This document shows, in pieces, positions 25,544-35,336 of a DNA stretch of 64,000 nucleotides (its first letter is position 1; the number at the start of each line of letters is the position of its first letter). The notes under the pieces were generated by a model. It was given only the letters and a program-made list of their open reading frames with translations. It did no database searches and was not told the origin of the DNA. A program made the translations under genes and the position numbers. Source of the stretch: Norana najaformis (taxonomy: Eukaryota > Annelida > Clitellata > Crassiclitellata > Hormogastridae). The DNA is taken from NCBI GenBank assembly GCA_964023275.1, contig OZ029917.1:26602505-26666504 (forward strand), read 5' to 3'.

Positions 25544-26331
25544 TATAATAATAATAATTAGCAACTTCTAATGCGCCGGTGTCTAATGCACAAGGCATCA
25601 ACCGATGGCACACTAAAACCAAGCCACAATCAGGTCAATATCCAGAAGCTCAGTCTGCAAGACAGAGAGGCAGCCTATGGTGGATAAGCAATTTGAAACA
25701 GGTACGTTTTAAGTTGAGAACGAAATGACAGAAGCGATTGAGCAGAACGAACAGACACGGGAGGGAGTTCCAGAATTTAGGTCCAGCAACCGAAAATGCT
25801 CGTTTACCCAGAACAGTTCTAGACCAAGGTATGACCAGAGAAAGACAATCAGATGACCCTGCAGAATAATGGTAAGTCTGGGGAATAAGGACTGATTTTA
25901 AGTATTGTGGTTGGCCATAGTCCAATGTTTTATAAACTGTAAGTCCTAATTTGAAATAGATCCTTTGCTGAACAGGAAGCCAATGCAGAGATTTAAGCAC
26001 AGGGGTTATATGCTCATATTTTGAAGTATTTGTTATGGCTCTAGCCACGGAGTTCTGAACTCTTTGGAGTTTCTGCATGTTTGACTTAGTGATACCAACA
26101 AGAATTGAGTTATAATAGTCAAGGCGACTGGAGACCAAGGCGTTAGCTAAGGATATTCTAGAAGACATGGGGACAAAATGCTTAATTCTGCGTATGTCAC
26201 GAATGTACATATATGATGACTTACAGATACCATTTACATAGTTTGTGAGGGACATGGTTGAATCAAAAACAACACCCAAGTTACGAGCAGTATCGGTCAG
26301 CTCAATGAATGAATCAGCCAATTTACCTGTG
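25544..26331 (-). mobile_element. LINE family B, 5'-truncated, inserted into LINE C
   Basis: Minus-strand C-terminus: ARNLGVVFDSTMSLTNYV, NGICKSSYMYIRDIRRIK, LKSLHWLPVQQRIYFKLGL and SDCLSLVIPWSRTVLGKR, then the 3' UTR and an AAT-repeat tail (25544-25560). Sequence at 25634-25650 is continuous (GGTCAATATCCAGAAGC), which provides the unoccupied site for the transposon found in the copy at 29953-36170. Confidence 0.9.
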
Positions 26332-26460
26332 TTCTTGGCCAGATGTGTACCTGGCCAGATGTGTACCTGGCCAGATGTGTACCTGGCCAGATGTGTACCT
26401 GACCAGATGTGTACCTGGCCAGATGTGTACCTGGCCAGATCTGTACCTGGCCAGATGTGC
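26332..26460. repeat. 16-bp minisatellite, left-hand array
   Basis: Eight units of TGTACCTGGCCAGATG with rare variants. Its translation extends the LINE-C reading frame, so the chimera reads as one open frame from 27038 to 25650. Confidence 0.9.
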
Positions 26461-27038
26461 TGCGTCTTTGTCGGATTTAACTGGAGCAAATTGGAAGACA
26501 TTAATGCCTGCACTTCTGCCACAACAGACGACACACAGGGAAGCGCGTCAGACGGGCAGCAAGCAGACAACTGCAGCTGAATGTCGTCGGCATACAGGTG
26601 TACTAGCTCTCCCAGAACAGTAATGATCTTGATCAGGTCGGCCGTATACAGCATGTAAAGAAGCGGCCCAAATATTGATCCCTGTGTTACACCGAATGGA
26701 ACTGGTGGCCCAGTCGTACGGTCTGAGTCCATTGTCATCATCGTCATACGTTCATCAAGGAATGTCTGGAACCAGTCCAGGGTTCGTCCCGAAATTTCGT
26801 AGGTGGTGTTAAGACGCGTGATCAAGACGTCATGATCGACCGTGTTGAACGCGGCACTTACATTGAGGAGAGCGAGCAGCGTGACACGTCCAGAATTAAT
26901 GGCGTCGCAGATGTCCGAGATAAGTCTTAGCAACACGGTCTCCGTGTATATATATACATACATATACGAATGTACGGTATATATAAATGAATAAATGTTG
27001 TTGATAGCGAACTCAGACAGTACTCGATAGTTTATCAT
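26461..27038 (-). mobile_element. LINE family C, reverse transcriptase 5' half
   Basis: The palm domain reads LLRLISDICDAINSGRVTLL, then ALLNVSAAFNTVDHDVLITR, VTQGSIFGPLLYMLYTADL and HLYADDIQLQLS, ending in LLQLNPTKTQ. Motif A has Asn in place of both Asp residues (LNVSAAFN instead of LDVSAAFD), so the first catalytic Asp is lost, while YADD is kept. The upstream endonuclease is missing (5'-truncated) and gives way to TATA-rich sequence near 26945-27000. Confidence 0.8.
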
Positions 27039-27599
27039 TGATTACAGTGAAGTGAAATCGTCTAAAAGTCAATCCCAGTGTTATTCAGTGCATCGTGCTC
27101 GAGTATCGTCGTGAGAGGATAGATCTCCAGTTTTCACTCGCGAATCAAAGGTCAAAATAAATAATGCAAGGCTGTCAGATTCAATATCTATGGGCCAATA
27201 ATAGCGATTGGGGTCGTTCATAAAGGACGTCCGCAAAGCGGACAGCGAGGGAATCATCCAGATGCGGACAAATGCGGACAAGGGAGGATGAGGTTTTGCC
27301 CAATGCGGACGTCCGCATCTAACTTTGGTATATACTTTTATTTCAGTGCAGCCTTTGCCGTAAACATCAACTTATCGGTCATTAGGTCAGACAGCAGACA
27401 GCCTGACTCATTCAGCCTGACTTATTAAAATACGTACATATTAAGCCTGAGTTATTAAGACTCGTACTTATTAAATACAGTCAGGATGACACTCAGTATT
27501 GCCCTGAAACTAATAACAGTGTTTTTGCTGGATACGGCAGTATCAAAATACCAAACCCCGCATCCAAGCTAGCCTGCAAGATCAATGGATAGCCTAATC

Positions 27600-28025
27600 C
27601 AGCGGTTTTTACACTTTTTGATCCCAGGACCCCTTTACACTCTTAAAAATTATTATTGAGTACCTCCACAGAACTTTTGTTTAGAAATTAAAACTGAGAA
27701 ATTAATGTATTAATCCATAAAAATAGCAATAATAAACCCATTACATGTTAACGTAAATAACATATTTTTTTTGAAAATTAACTATATATTCCAAAACAAA
27801 AAAGTTAGAAAAGTGGCATTGTTTCACTTTTTGCAAAGGTCTTTAGTGTCTGGCTTAATAGAAGACAGGATTCTCATATCTGCTTCTGTACACTCGTGAC
27901 AGAATGAGAGCGAAGGAGGTAATTAACGTTTTAGCATTATTATGAATATAGTTTAGACTCGAGGACCCCTTTAAATGATCTCGAGCACCCACAGGGATCC
28001 TCAGACCACACTTTAAGAGCCGCTT
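27600..28025. mobile_element. Short non-autonomous hAT-like element
   Basis: The left end CAGCGGTTTTTACA with TTTGATCCCAGGACCCC pairs with the complemented right end AGCGGCTCTTAAAG and GAGGATCCC. Ends starting CAGNGG, with GGACCCC just inside, are typical of hAT elements. The interior words (TTAATAGAAGACAGG, ATTCTCATATCTGCTTC) seem familiar to me from vertebrate MER-type hAT repeats, but that is recall only. No clear 8-bp target duplication was seen (GCCTAATC versus CCCATCTC). Confidence 0.65.
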
Positions 28026-28294
28026 CCCATCTCGAGGACGCTCTTCATGACGGGAACAGCTGTCACGCCGATGAAACTGAGTTTTAGCCGATTGCTTGGG
28101 GGAAGGGAACGGCAGTCGACACGGGGTCCTATAAATAAATTGGACTTAGTAACTTTATTAGTTTATGTGTACTTGCTGAACATGTTCTGTTTCTTACGTT
28201 TAAAAACTGGAAGTTACAGAATGTTGTTCTTGGCTTGAATGTCGCGACACTGCTCTGAAACTCCTTTGCTAGGTGGGCAGAGGACTTAACTCAC

Positions 28295-28452
28295 CATCTC
28301 CCCCGAATCCGTGACACACTGCTCCCGTTAGTTTTTTATATCTCTTGTTTAAATCGCGAAAAGTGTATTCTGAGAGTAGAGTTTCCATCTTTTGAGTTAA
28401 AGCATTTAAAAATTCGTCATTAAATTGTCTGGCCACAAACCTCCCTGAATGC
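28295..28452 (-). CDS. Candidate internal exon, unidentified protein
   Basis: On the minus strand a pyrimidine-rich acceptor ending CCATAG lies at 28458-28453. It is followed by an open frame reading HSGRFVARQFNDEFLNALTQ, then KMETLLSEYTFRDLNKRYKK and LTGAVCHGFGGD, and then by the consensus donor GATG|GTGAGT at 28294-28289. The exon would be 158 bases, phase 2 in and phase 1 out. Composition is protein-like, with an amphipathic helix. I do not recognise the family. An alternative acceptor eight bases further in (ATTCAG) is possible. It could also be a fragment of a mobile element or a chance open frame. Confidence 0.4.
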
Positions 28453-29952
28453 CTATGGTACGAAAAAATTATAGAAAACAAATGGAAAGTGGATTAAAAT
28501 AAAATGGAAAGAAAATATATAAAGAGTAAACCAAAAGTGAAGCAAGAAGTGTTAATTTCATCAGGTCGAGGGGCTTTACAGCCAAATATACGATAGATAG
28601 ATGACTTCGTGTTTTTACATAAACCGTACCAGAGTGAGCTTTAATGCGAATTCTTTGTCCGGGTTCCTTAGTTCTTCATTTATGTACTGTTCAATACTTC
28701 GAATTAATGTCAGGTCCATCTACTCTGTCAACAACGACCGTTCATCTCCATCCCCAACCCTCTGGAAAATTTGATTATATCTGCCTTGTTTTATATTCCG
28801 ACGGTCACTCGAACAAATTTTTCCGCATAAACTGTGCACATAAGCAATTTTATGAGTTCTGAAAATGCCCTTAGACAATTCATTTCTTATTTAAGATCTA
28901 GGCAGCAAGGCTCCATTCACACGACGCTCCATATGCAAAGTTCTAATATTACTCTTCCATCGTCAAATCTTTATCTGTTTGACGATAATATGATGGCAAG
29001 CACCTACAATCATTTATCATTAACGCCGTGGACTATGCACTTGTTCTAAAGCCGGGCTTTTATAAGAAATACCAATATCTTCTTCAGTTGCATTTCAGAC
29101 TCCTCTCCGGTGTCGGAAAATAGTTACGGTTTATTTCAATTACTCTCACGTTCCTGTGGTGTATTCCATCATTTCTCCATGATTTCTACCTGTTGTCCAC
29201 TGCTGTTCTAGCTATTCCTCCCACGATACTTCTATTTCGCTCATTTCGATTTTTCCCTCAGTCGTGCTCTTCTACTATATCTGTCTGTCGTTCCATCGCA
29301 CGATTTCTCAGATCTAGAAGCCGTCTTGATTGCTATGAATAGCCCTAATGCTGCTTAGGGCCTACATTATAATCACGATCTCATCCAATCAACATTGATT
29401 GAATCGAATCATATCTGATCAATGGAAAGCGGAGAATCTCATCCTCGAAGGCTTTGAATATGAAGGCGTTTAGTATAGTAATGTACATAATATAGTCAAT
29501 ATATTATTTGTGTACATGTTATTGTTCTTTGTAAACCTAATATCCTTTTGATATTTTCTTACTGTCTGCAATCTTCAAGCGACAAACTCTTCAATGCACT
29601 CAATCAAAGCATTGAATTTTTGCTCTGAAACAGAGAAACGTCGGCAGAATTGTTTGAACACTGCAAATAGAGAAGATTGATTATATAGCAGAGTGACTGA
29701 TAGACCAAACGTAGAAGCGGCGTGATAGAAGACCATTTGACGGACAATATGAATTTACAGTCTGTCCGAATGTTCTCTCGCCATCAAGAGATGGCGCCCC
29801 GAAGGTCACGGCATGCACTTCGCATCTCTACAGACATCACCTGTGACGAATATATAACTGACACCAATTGATCCGATGACAATTTGCAATTTACAAACCA
29901 TTTGCGCGCCATAAAATAGCAGTTGTTGCAGTGGCACATGTGGAGGGAAATA
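28453..29952. other. No recognisable gene
   Basis: AT-rich DNA. If the exon at 28295-28452 is real, part of this may be intron. No repeat copies were identified. Confidence 0.35.
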
Positions 29953-30060
29953 ATAAAATAATAATAATGATAATAATAATTAGAAACTTATGATTCGCCG
30001 GTGTTTAATGCACAACGCATCAACCGATGGCACACCAAAACCAAGCCACAATCAGGTCAA
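29953..30060 (-). mobile_element. LINE family B 3' end, displaced by the transposon
   Basis: The AAT-repeat tail (29953-29982) and the terminal segment with GGTTTTGGTGTGCCATCGG (complement) correspond to the last 110 bp of the LINE-B element whose body resumes at 32421. The two parts join exactly when the transposon and one TAT are removed. Confidence 0.9.
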
Positions 30061-30360
30061 TATCACTGGTCAACATAGAAATCGTTACTGACTGGAAAAG
30101 GCCCTAATGTGTAGCATCTTGGTGTGCTGAACACGAATATAACCATAAAAAATTTTTTATTGGCTCTCGTTTTGAAAATATTTCATATAGTTCATTTTTT
30201 ATGTTTCACCATGTAAATTTATGCAGTAGGACTGCGACAATATCCTAAATAAGTCTAGAATGATGTAATATTCCACCTCATTGCATAATCCCATCATGGA
30301 CACATCATGCACAGTTGATTACGTCATTTTCTGATGCAATGTAAAACTACAGCCAGTCGG

Positions 30361-30386
30361 CTGCTGACGTAAGATGACGTCAGCAG
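30361..30386. promoter_or_regulatory. Palindrome with a full CRE site upstream of the transposase gene
   Basis: CTGCTGACGT (30361-30370) and its exact complement ACGTCAGCAG (30377-30386) are separated by six bases. The right half contains TGACGTCA (30375-30382), the full CRE/ATF site. It ends five bases before the TATA box, so it may be an activator site for bZIP host factors. Confidence 0.55.
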
Positions 30387-30391
30387 TGTAC

Positions 30392-30400
30392 TATATAAAG
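30392..30400 (+). promoter_or_regulatory. TATA box of the transposase gene
   Basis: TATATAAAG, placing transcription start near 30422-30430 (TTTACAATATTACAGAC) and leaving a 5' UTR of about 90 bases before ATG at 30515. Confidence 0.65.
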
Positions 30401-30514
30401 CGAGTCGGAACGGTTGAGCATTTACAATATTACAGACTTTGTGCGAGACAGTTTAAGTTACTGTTTTATAAAACTATTATTACTTTATCCATTTAGATAC
30501 AATACAGAACAGTA

Positions 30515-32206
30515 ATGCCTCGGAAGTGCGTAAATACTGTGGACAACTTTTGTTACATTTGTGGGGAAGTGACATTTGCCAACCAGAAGAAAAGTATCAC
30601 TTATCAAGTCAAGAAGGCATATCATGCTTACTTCGAATGCAAGGTTGGTGACCAAGACAAGCCATGGGCCCCGCATATATGCTGTGCTACATGTACAACA
30701 CAGCTTTCACAGTGGTTGAATGGCAAAAGACCATCAATGCCGTTTGCAGTTCCCATGGTGTGGAGAGAGCAAAGCAACCACGTAGATGACTGTTACTTCT
30801 GCTTGGTTCCTCCTCTTTCCGGTGGAATAACGAAGCAAAAGAAGTCGACAATAGTCTACCCAAACATTCCGTCAGCATTGAGACCAGTTCCACATGGTGA
30901 TGGACTTCCTATTCCAGAACCTCCAGCAGAATATATTTTCCTTGATTCATCTGATGAGGACAAGGGTGAGCCGACATGTTCTTCTCCTGGTCCGTCAGCG
31001 TGCAGTGATCCCGATTTTCACTGTGGTGCATCATCAACCCCACACAGAATAACACAGGAAGAACTAAATGACCTTGTTCGTGAATTGGACTTATCAAAAA
31101 AAAAGGCAGAATTGCTAGGATCAAGACTCCAACAATGGAATCTTCTAGAAGAAGATGTCACAATTACTTCATATAGAAAGCGCCATCAGCAGTTGGAACC
31201 TTTCTTTATGAAGGAAGGTAATCTGGTATTCTGTTCCAATATTGACGACCTCCTGAATGCCTTACAGATCACTCATGACCCACAAGAATGGAGACTCTTT
31301 GTAGACTCTTCAACACTGAGTCTTAAGGCTGTGCTTTTGCACAATGGAAACCGTCTTCCATCTATTCCATTAGCGCATGCTGTCCACATGAAAGAGACAT
31401 ACGATAACCTAAAACAGCTACTGCATTCCATTGACTATAACAGGTACAAATGGCACCTGTGTGGTGATTTGAAGGTAGTTGCCATTTTAATGGGACTGCA
31501 GCAAGGATATACAAAATATATGTGTTTCTTGTGTGAGTGGGATAGCCGAGCAAGAGAGTTGCACTACGTGCGGAAGGAATGGACTCCCAGACAAAACATG
31601 GCAGTTGGACAGAAGAATATCCAGCACCCAGCTCTGGTCGAGGCTCACAAAATCCTACTACCACCCCTTCACATCAAACTAGGTTTGGTGAAGAACTTCG
31701 TGAAAGCCATGGACCGCACTTCGCCAGCTTTCCGATACCTGCATGAAAAATTCCCTCGACTCAGCGAAGCAAAGATTAAAGAGGGAGTTTTTGTGGGTCC
31801 TCAGATTAGAGAACTCTTCAAAGATGACCGCTTCCACAACTTGCTGGAGGGTGATGCGAAACAAGCATGGAATGCTTTTCGTCTAGTGTCTACAGACTTT
31901 CTGGGGAATGTTAGGGCAGAAAACTACAAGGAACTAGTAGAAGACATGCTCAAGCAGTACCAGAAATTTCGCTGCAATATGTCTCTGAAGATGCATTTCC
32001 TTCATTCCCATCTGGATTTCTTCCCTGACAACTGTGGTATGGTTAGTGACGAACATGGCGAACGTTTTCATCAAGATATCGCAACAATGGAGCAAAGGTA
32101 CCAGGGAAAATGGTCCACTACAACGTTGGCTGACTACTGCTGGACACTCCGCAGAGATGCTCCCGAACAGCTGTACAAGAGACAGGCAAAAAAATCTAAG
32201 AACTAG
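30515..32206 (+). CDS. Transposase-like protein, intact, 563 aa
   Basis: A single-exon ORF filling most of the transposon. The N-terminus looks like a ZAD-type zinc fold with C13-x2-C16 and C57-x2-C60, followed by H89 and C93-x2-C96. An acidic, Ser-rich linker (143-175) comes next. The putative DDE core has D264 (RLFVDSSTLSLKAVLLHNG), D318 (WHLCGDLKVVAILMGLQQG), then C337-x2-C340 (MCFLCEWDSRAR), H386 (LHIKLGLVKNF) and E513 or E516 (SDEHGERFHQD). An inserted CxxC and His between the second Asp and the Glu is seen in hAT, CACTA/Mirage/Chapaev and related superfamilies; the ends and 3-bp duplication favour the latter. The C-terminus is basic (KRQAKKSKN). I recall similar uncharacterised proteins repeated in many arthropod and other invertebrate genomes. 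There is no stop or frameshift, so the copy may be young. The catalytic assignment is inferred. Confidence 0.85.
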   Translation: MPRKCVNTVDNFCYICGEVTFANQKKSITYQVKKAYHAYFECKVGDQDKPWAPHICCATCTTQLSQWLNGKRPSMPFAVPMVWREQSNHVDDCYFCLVPPLSGGITKQKKSTIVYPNIPSALRPVPHGDGLPIPEPPAEYIFLDSSDEDKGEPTCSSPGPSACSDPDFHCGASSTPHRITQEELNDLVRELDLSKKKAELLGSRLQQWNLLEEDVTITSYRKRHQQLEPFFMKEGNLVFCSNIDDLLNALQITHDPQEWRLFVDSSTLSLKAVLLHNGNRLPSIPLAHAVHMKETYDNLKQLLHSIDYNRYKWHLCGDLKVVAILMGLQQGYTKYMCFLCEWDSRARELHYVRKEWTPRQNMAVGQKNIQHPALVEAHKILLPPLHIKLGLVKNFVKAMDRTSPAFRYLHEKFPRLSEAKIKEGVFVGPQIRELFKDDRFHNLLEGDAKQAWNAFRLVSTDFLGNVRAENYKELVEDMLKQYQKFRCNMSLKMHFLHSHLDFFPDNCGMVSDEHGERFHQDIATMEQRYQGKWSTTTLADYCWTLRRDAPEQLYKRQAKKSKN

Positions 32207-32555
32207 TCTATGACCTGGTTTTTACAAATATTAACTGTAAGTGTATCACTATTGGCATGCATTGTGCGATATAAAATTACTTCATTTCAGATTACAAAAA
32301 AACTAGAGCCAATTCGGCATTTTCACTGTCATATTCGTGTTCAGCACATACAAATTGATAAGAACTGACTAATTTCATTTCAGTAACATGACTTTTGTAA
32401 AAATTTGTTGTCCAGTGTATTCAGAAGCTCAGTCTGCAAGACAGAGAGGCAGCCTATGGTGGATAAGCAATTTGAAACAGGTACGTTTTAAGTTGAGAAC
32501 GAAATGACAGGAGCGACTGAGCAGAATGAACAGACACGGGAGGGAGTTCCAGAAT

Positions 32556-33077
32556 TTAGGTCCAGCAAACCGAAAATGCACGTTTACCCTGAACAGTTCT
32601 AGCCCAAGGTATGACCAGAGAAAGACAATCAGATGACCCTGCAGAATAATGGTAAGTCTGGCGAATACGGACTGATTTTAAGTATTGTGGTTGGCCATAG
32701 TTCAATGTTTTATAAACTGTAAGTCCTAATTTGTAATAGATCCTTTGCTGAACAGGAAGCCAATGCAGAGATTTAAGCACAGGGATTATATGCTCATATT
32801 TTGAAGTATTTGTTATGGCTCTAGCCAAGGAGTTCTGAACTCTTTGGAGTTTCTGCATATTTGACTTGATACCAACAAGGATTGAGTTACAGTAGTCAAG
32901 GCGACTAGAGACCAATGCATTAGCCAATGATATTCTAGAAGACATGGGGACATAACGCCTAATTCTGCGTATGTCACGAATGTACATGTATGATGATTTA
33001 CAAATACCATTTACATAGTTTGTGAGAGACCTAGTAGAATCAAAAATAACCCCCACGTCACGAGCAGTATCAGACAA
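32556..33077 (-). pseudogene. LINE-B reverse transcriptase C-terminal region
   Basis: It carries DTARDVGVIFDSTRSLTNY, then GICKSSYMYIRDIRRIRRY, LANALVSSRLDYCNSILVG, LKSLHWLPVQQRIYYKLGL and SDCLSLVIPWARTVQGKR. This part equals the copy at 25650-26331 with one small indel near KSNMQKLQRV. A stop and frameshift separate it from the reverse transcriptase palm to its right. Confidence 0.85.
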
Positions 33078-33116
33078 CTCAACAAATGAGTCACCCAGTT
33101 TTAAGGATTTAAGCCA

Positions 33117-33671
33117 TTAAAACTTCTTAAGTTGCTGTGGAGTGCCAAGTAGTAGGAATTCAGTCTTTGATGGGTTAAGGAGGAGTTTATTTGCAGATGA
33201 GTGACAAGATGAACTGTCAAATGAAATGTAGATTTGGGTATGATCTGCATAGAAATGATATCCTAATGAATGATTGTCCAGCAGTGTACCCAAAGGTGTG
33301 GTGTATAGTGTAAACAAGAGAGGACCGAGTACAGAACCCTGCGGAACACCACAGGTCAACAAAGCGCTAGATGAATAATATCTATTTAAAGATACCGATT
33401 GAGTGCGTGGGCTCAGATAAGTAGCAAACCAATGTACAGCATTACCAGAAACCCCAAACCAATGCTGGAGACGATACAAAAGAAGAGAATGGTCCACAGT
33501 GTCAAAGGCAGCAGACAAATCAAGGAGAACAAGAGCTGTCACCTTACCCTTATCCATGGAGCACATGATATCATTATGAACAGCAAGAAGTGCAGATTCT
33601 GTTGAATGAAACTTGTGGTAAGCGGACTGAAATAGAGAGATTAGAGAGTTGGAAGATAGATGGGTATGCAT
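33117..33671 (-). pseudogene. LINE-B reverse transcriptase palm with mutated active site
   Basis: Motif A (LLDLSAAFDTVDHSLL) and motif B (CGVPQGSVLGPLLFTLYTT) are intact, but motif C reads FYADHTQIYISF instead of FYADDTQIYISF, replacing a metal-binding Asp by His. The palm then continues to NPSKTEFLLLGTPQQLKKF before a stop. This copy could not reverse transcribe. Confidence 0.85.
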
Positions 33672-33711
33672 CGATACAAAACTACCCTTTCAAGAATTTT
33701 AGACACAAAAT

Positions 33712-34083
33712 TTAAAGTTGAGATGAGTCTGAAATTAGACAGACCACCCGGGTCAAGAGAGAAGGTTTCTTTAGCAGAGAATGAACTATGACATGAGCAA
33801 AAGCAGATGGGAAAGATCCTTCAAGCAATGAGAAATTGATTATTGATGTAATGGTTGGACCCAGGACACCAAAGCATTCTTTCAGAAAGGATGTAGGAAT
33901 GATGTTAAAGAGAGAGCTTTTGCTAGGTGAAGAAAATATGAGCCTGTGAACCTCTGCTAGAGTTGTTGGCTGAAAGTAATCTAAAACCGGAGATGAAAAA
34001 CTAGGATGAAAAAATTTATCTGATACCGAATGACCAACGAATTTCAGCCTAATACCTGAAATCTTATCAGCAAAAAAGGTCAA
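33712..34083 (-). pseudogene. LINE-B linker/fingers region
   Basis: It carries FFADKISGIRLKFVGH, then FQPTTLAEVHRLIFSSPSKS and TSFLKECFGVLGPTITSII, the segment before the reverse transcriptase fingers in CR1/L2-like proteins. It is followed by LLKKPSLLTRVVCLISD, where the usual NYRPVSNL motif has been lost through a frameshift. Confidence 0.75.
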
Positions 34084-34184
34084 AATTTACTGGCTAGCTC
34101 TTAGGTAGCAGAGAACACAGCAGAGGATAAATTTAACTGCTCTCTATGTAATAACTTGTTCAAAGCTATCGACAGAGTTTTTGG

Positions 34185-34817
34185 TCATGTAGAAGATTCG
34201 GCAATTAAATTCGTTAAATATTCAGATTTTGCAGATGAAACAAGTTTGCACACATGTTTGCGCTGTTGCTTAAACCTGTTGTGATCAGATGGAAGGCGAG
34301 AGTGACGCCACCAACGCTCTAACTGACTGATACGACGCCTAGCATCGGAAATGGCAGAGTTGGACCGAGGCTGTGGTGTGCGCTCTACTACTCTCTTGGT
34401 TCTAAAAGAAATTTGCCTGTCAAGAAGCTCAGTTAAAGTGGACTGGAACTGCATAGCTAGCTCATTCGCTGTTTGTGCAGGAGCGAACCATAGCGGAGAT
34501 GTTAAGATATCATGTCTCAGCTTATTTAAATCAATTTCATGCCAAGGGCGAAATTTAACAGTTTTATAATTTGGGGGCGGTTTAAAAGAGAAGTCAAATT
34601 TTAAGAAAATTGCAACATGATCTGATAGATATGACTCAACAGGAGTGGCAGAATGAAGGGAATTCGAATCAGAACGAGTTATCAAGACATCCAAGGTGTG
34701 GCCTTTATTATGTGTAGGAAAGGCAACAAGTTGTTTCATGTCAAACCCTTCCAACATATCAAGAAAAGATGAAGAACCATGACCAGCTACATCAAGATGA
34801 ATATTAAAGTCACCCAT
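34185..34817 (-). pseudogene. LINE-B endonuclease C-terminal half and linker
   Basis: It starts at MGDFNIHLDVAGH (the GDFN endonuclease motif), continues HTLDVLITRSDSN and SDHVAIFLKF (catalytic His), then the linker with Arg-rich RRRISQLERWWRHSR. A frame break between 34817 and 34989 separates it from the N-terminal half. Confidence 0.85.
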
Positions 34818-34988
34818 AATAACTATTTCTGAGGGAGGACATCAAATATTCAAGTAGTGACTGGAATTTATTAAGAAAATCAGTCAAACAGAGGATGGTG
34901 GACGATAAATATTTACAAGCAATACCTGTTTATTGCCCGAAATGAGTGTAGCAGCCAGGACTTCAAATGACTTGGGTGCAAGAATAGC

Positions 34989-35336
34989 CTAAGTGAATTT
35001 TTTCAGTGGCAGATATGACTTTAAAAGAAAGGCAAGCCCAACACCAATTCCACTGCACCGAGTTTCATTCAGCATAGAGAAAGTTGTGGGCGTAAGGTCC
35101 GAAATGATCCAGGTCAAAGGTTCAGGTGTGTCACTAGGATGAAGCCAGGTCTCAGTAAGGGCAAGTATGTACAAGGAATGCTCACAAAGGAAACTGTGTA
35201 CGTCAGCAGCTTTATTACGAAGGGAACAAATATTTAATTGACCGCTATCCCAACTCTGAAATCTAACTGGTCCTGGGTTTATTTCAACATCACCAGCCAA
35301 AAGAAGCAACAAAAAACAAATACATAGACAATCCAT
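34989..35336 (-). pseudogene. LINE-B endonuclease N-terminus with 2A-like signal
   Basis: The ATG at 35336 sits in a good initiation context (CACGCCATGG). The product starts with a hydrophobic stretch, CLCICFLLLLLA, followed by GDVEINPGP at 35268-35294, the D(V/I)ExNPGP signature of 2A ribosome-skipping peptides. Endonuclease motifs follow: LNICSLRNKAADVHSF, then ILALTETWLHPSDTPEP. 2A-like sequences at the N-terminus of CR1/L2-type proteins are known from sea urchin and other animals, where they can act both as signal sequences and skipping sites. Here the ORF breaks after SYLPLKKFT. Confidence 0.85.

Larger units (their letters stand above)
30061..32420 (+). mobile_element. Complete DNA transposon, CACTA/Mirage/Chapaev-like
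   Basis: The element spans 30064-32417 (2,354 bp), flanked by TAT at 30061-30063 and 32418-32420. Its ends are CACTGGTCAACA and, complemented, CACTGGACAACA. Further inside, an 18-bp word TGTGCTGAACACGAATAT (30123-30140) recurs exactly inverted at 32331-32348, and ATTGGCTCT is also shared, so each inverted repeat is an imperfect stretch of about 115 bp. CACTG-type ends with a 3-bp duplication fit the CACTA/Mirage/Chapaev group. One intact ORF with its own promoter fills the interior. The unoccupied sequence is present in the LINE-B copy at 25634-25650. Confidence 0.9.

Noticed and set aside
25650..27038. A single 462-codon frame with a novel repeat domain
   Set aside because: It is an artefact of two LINE families joined through a 16-bp minisatellite, not a new gene.
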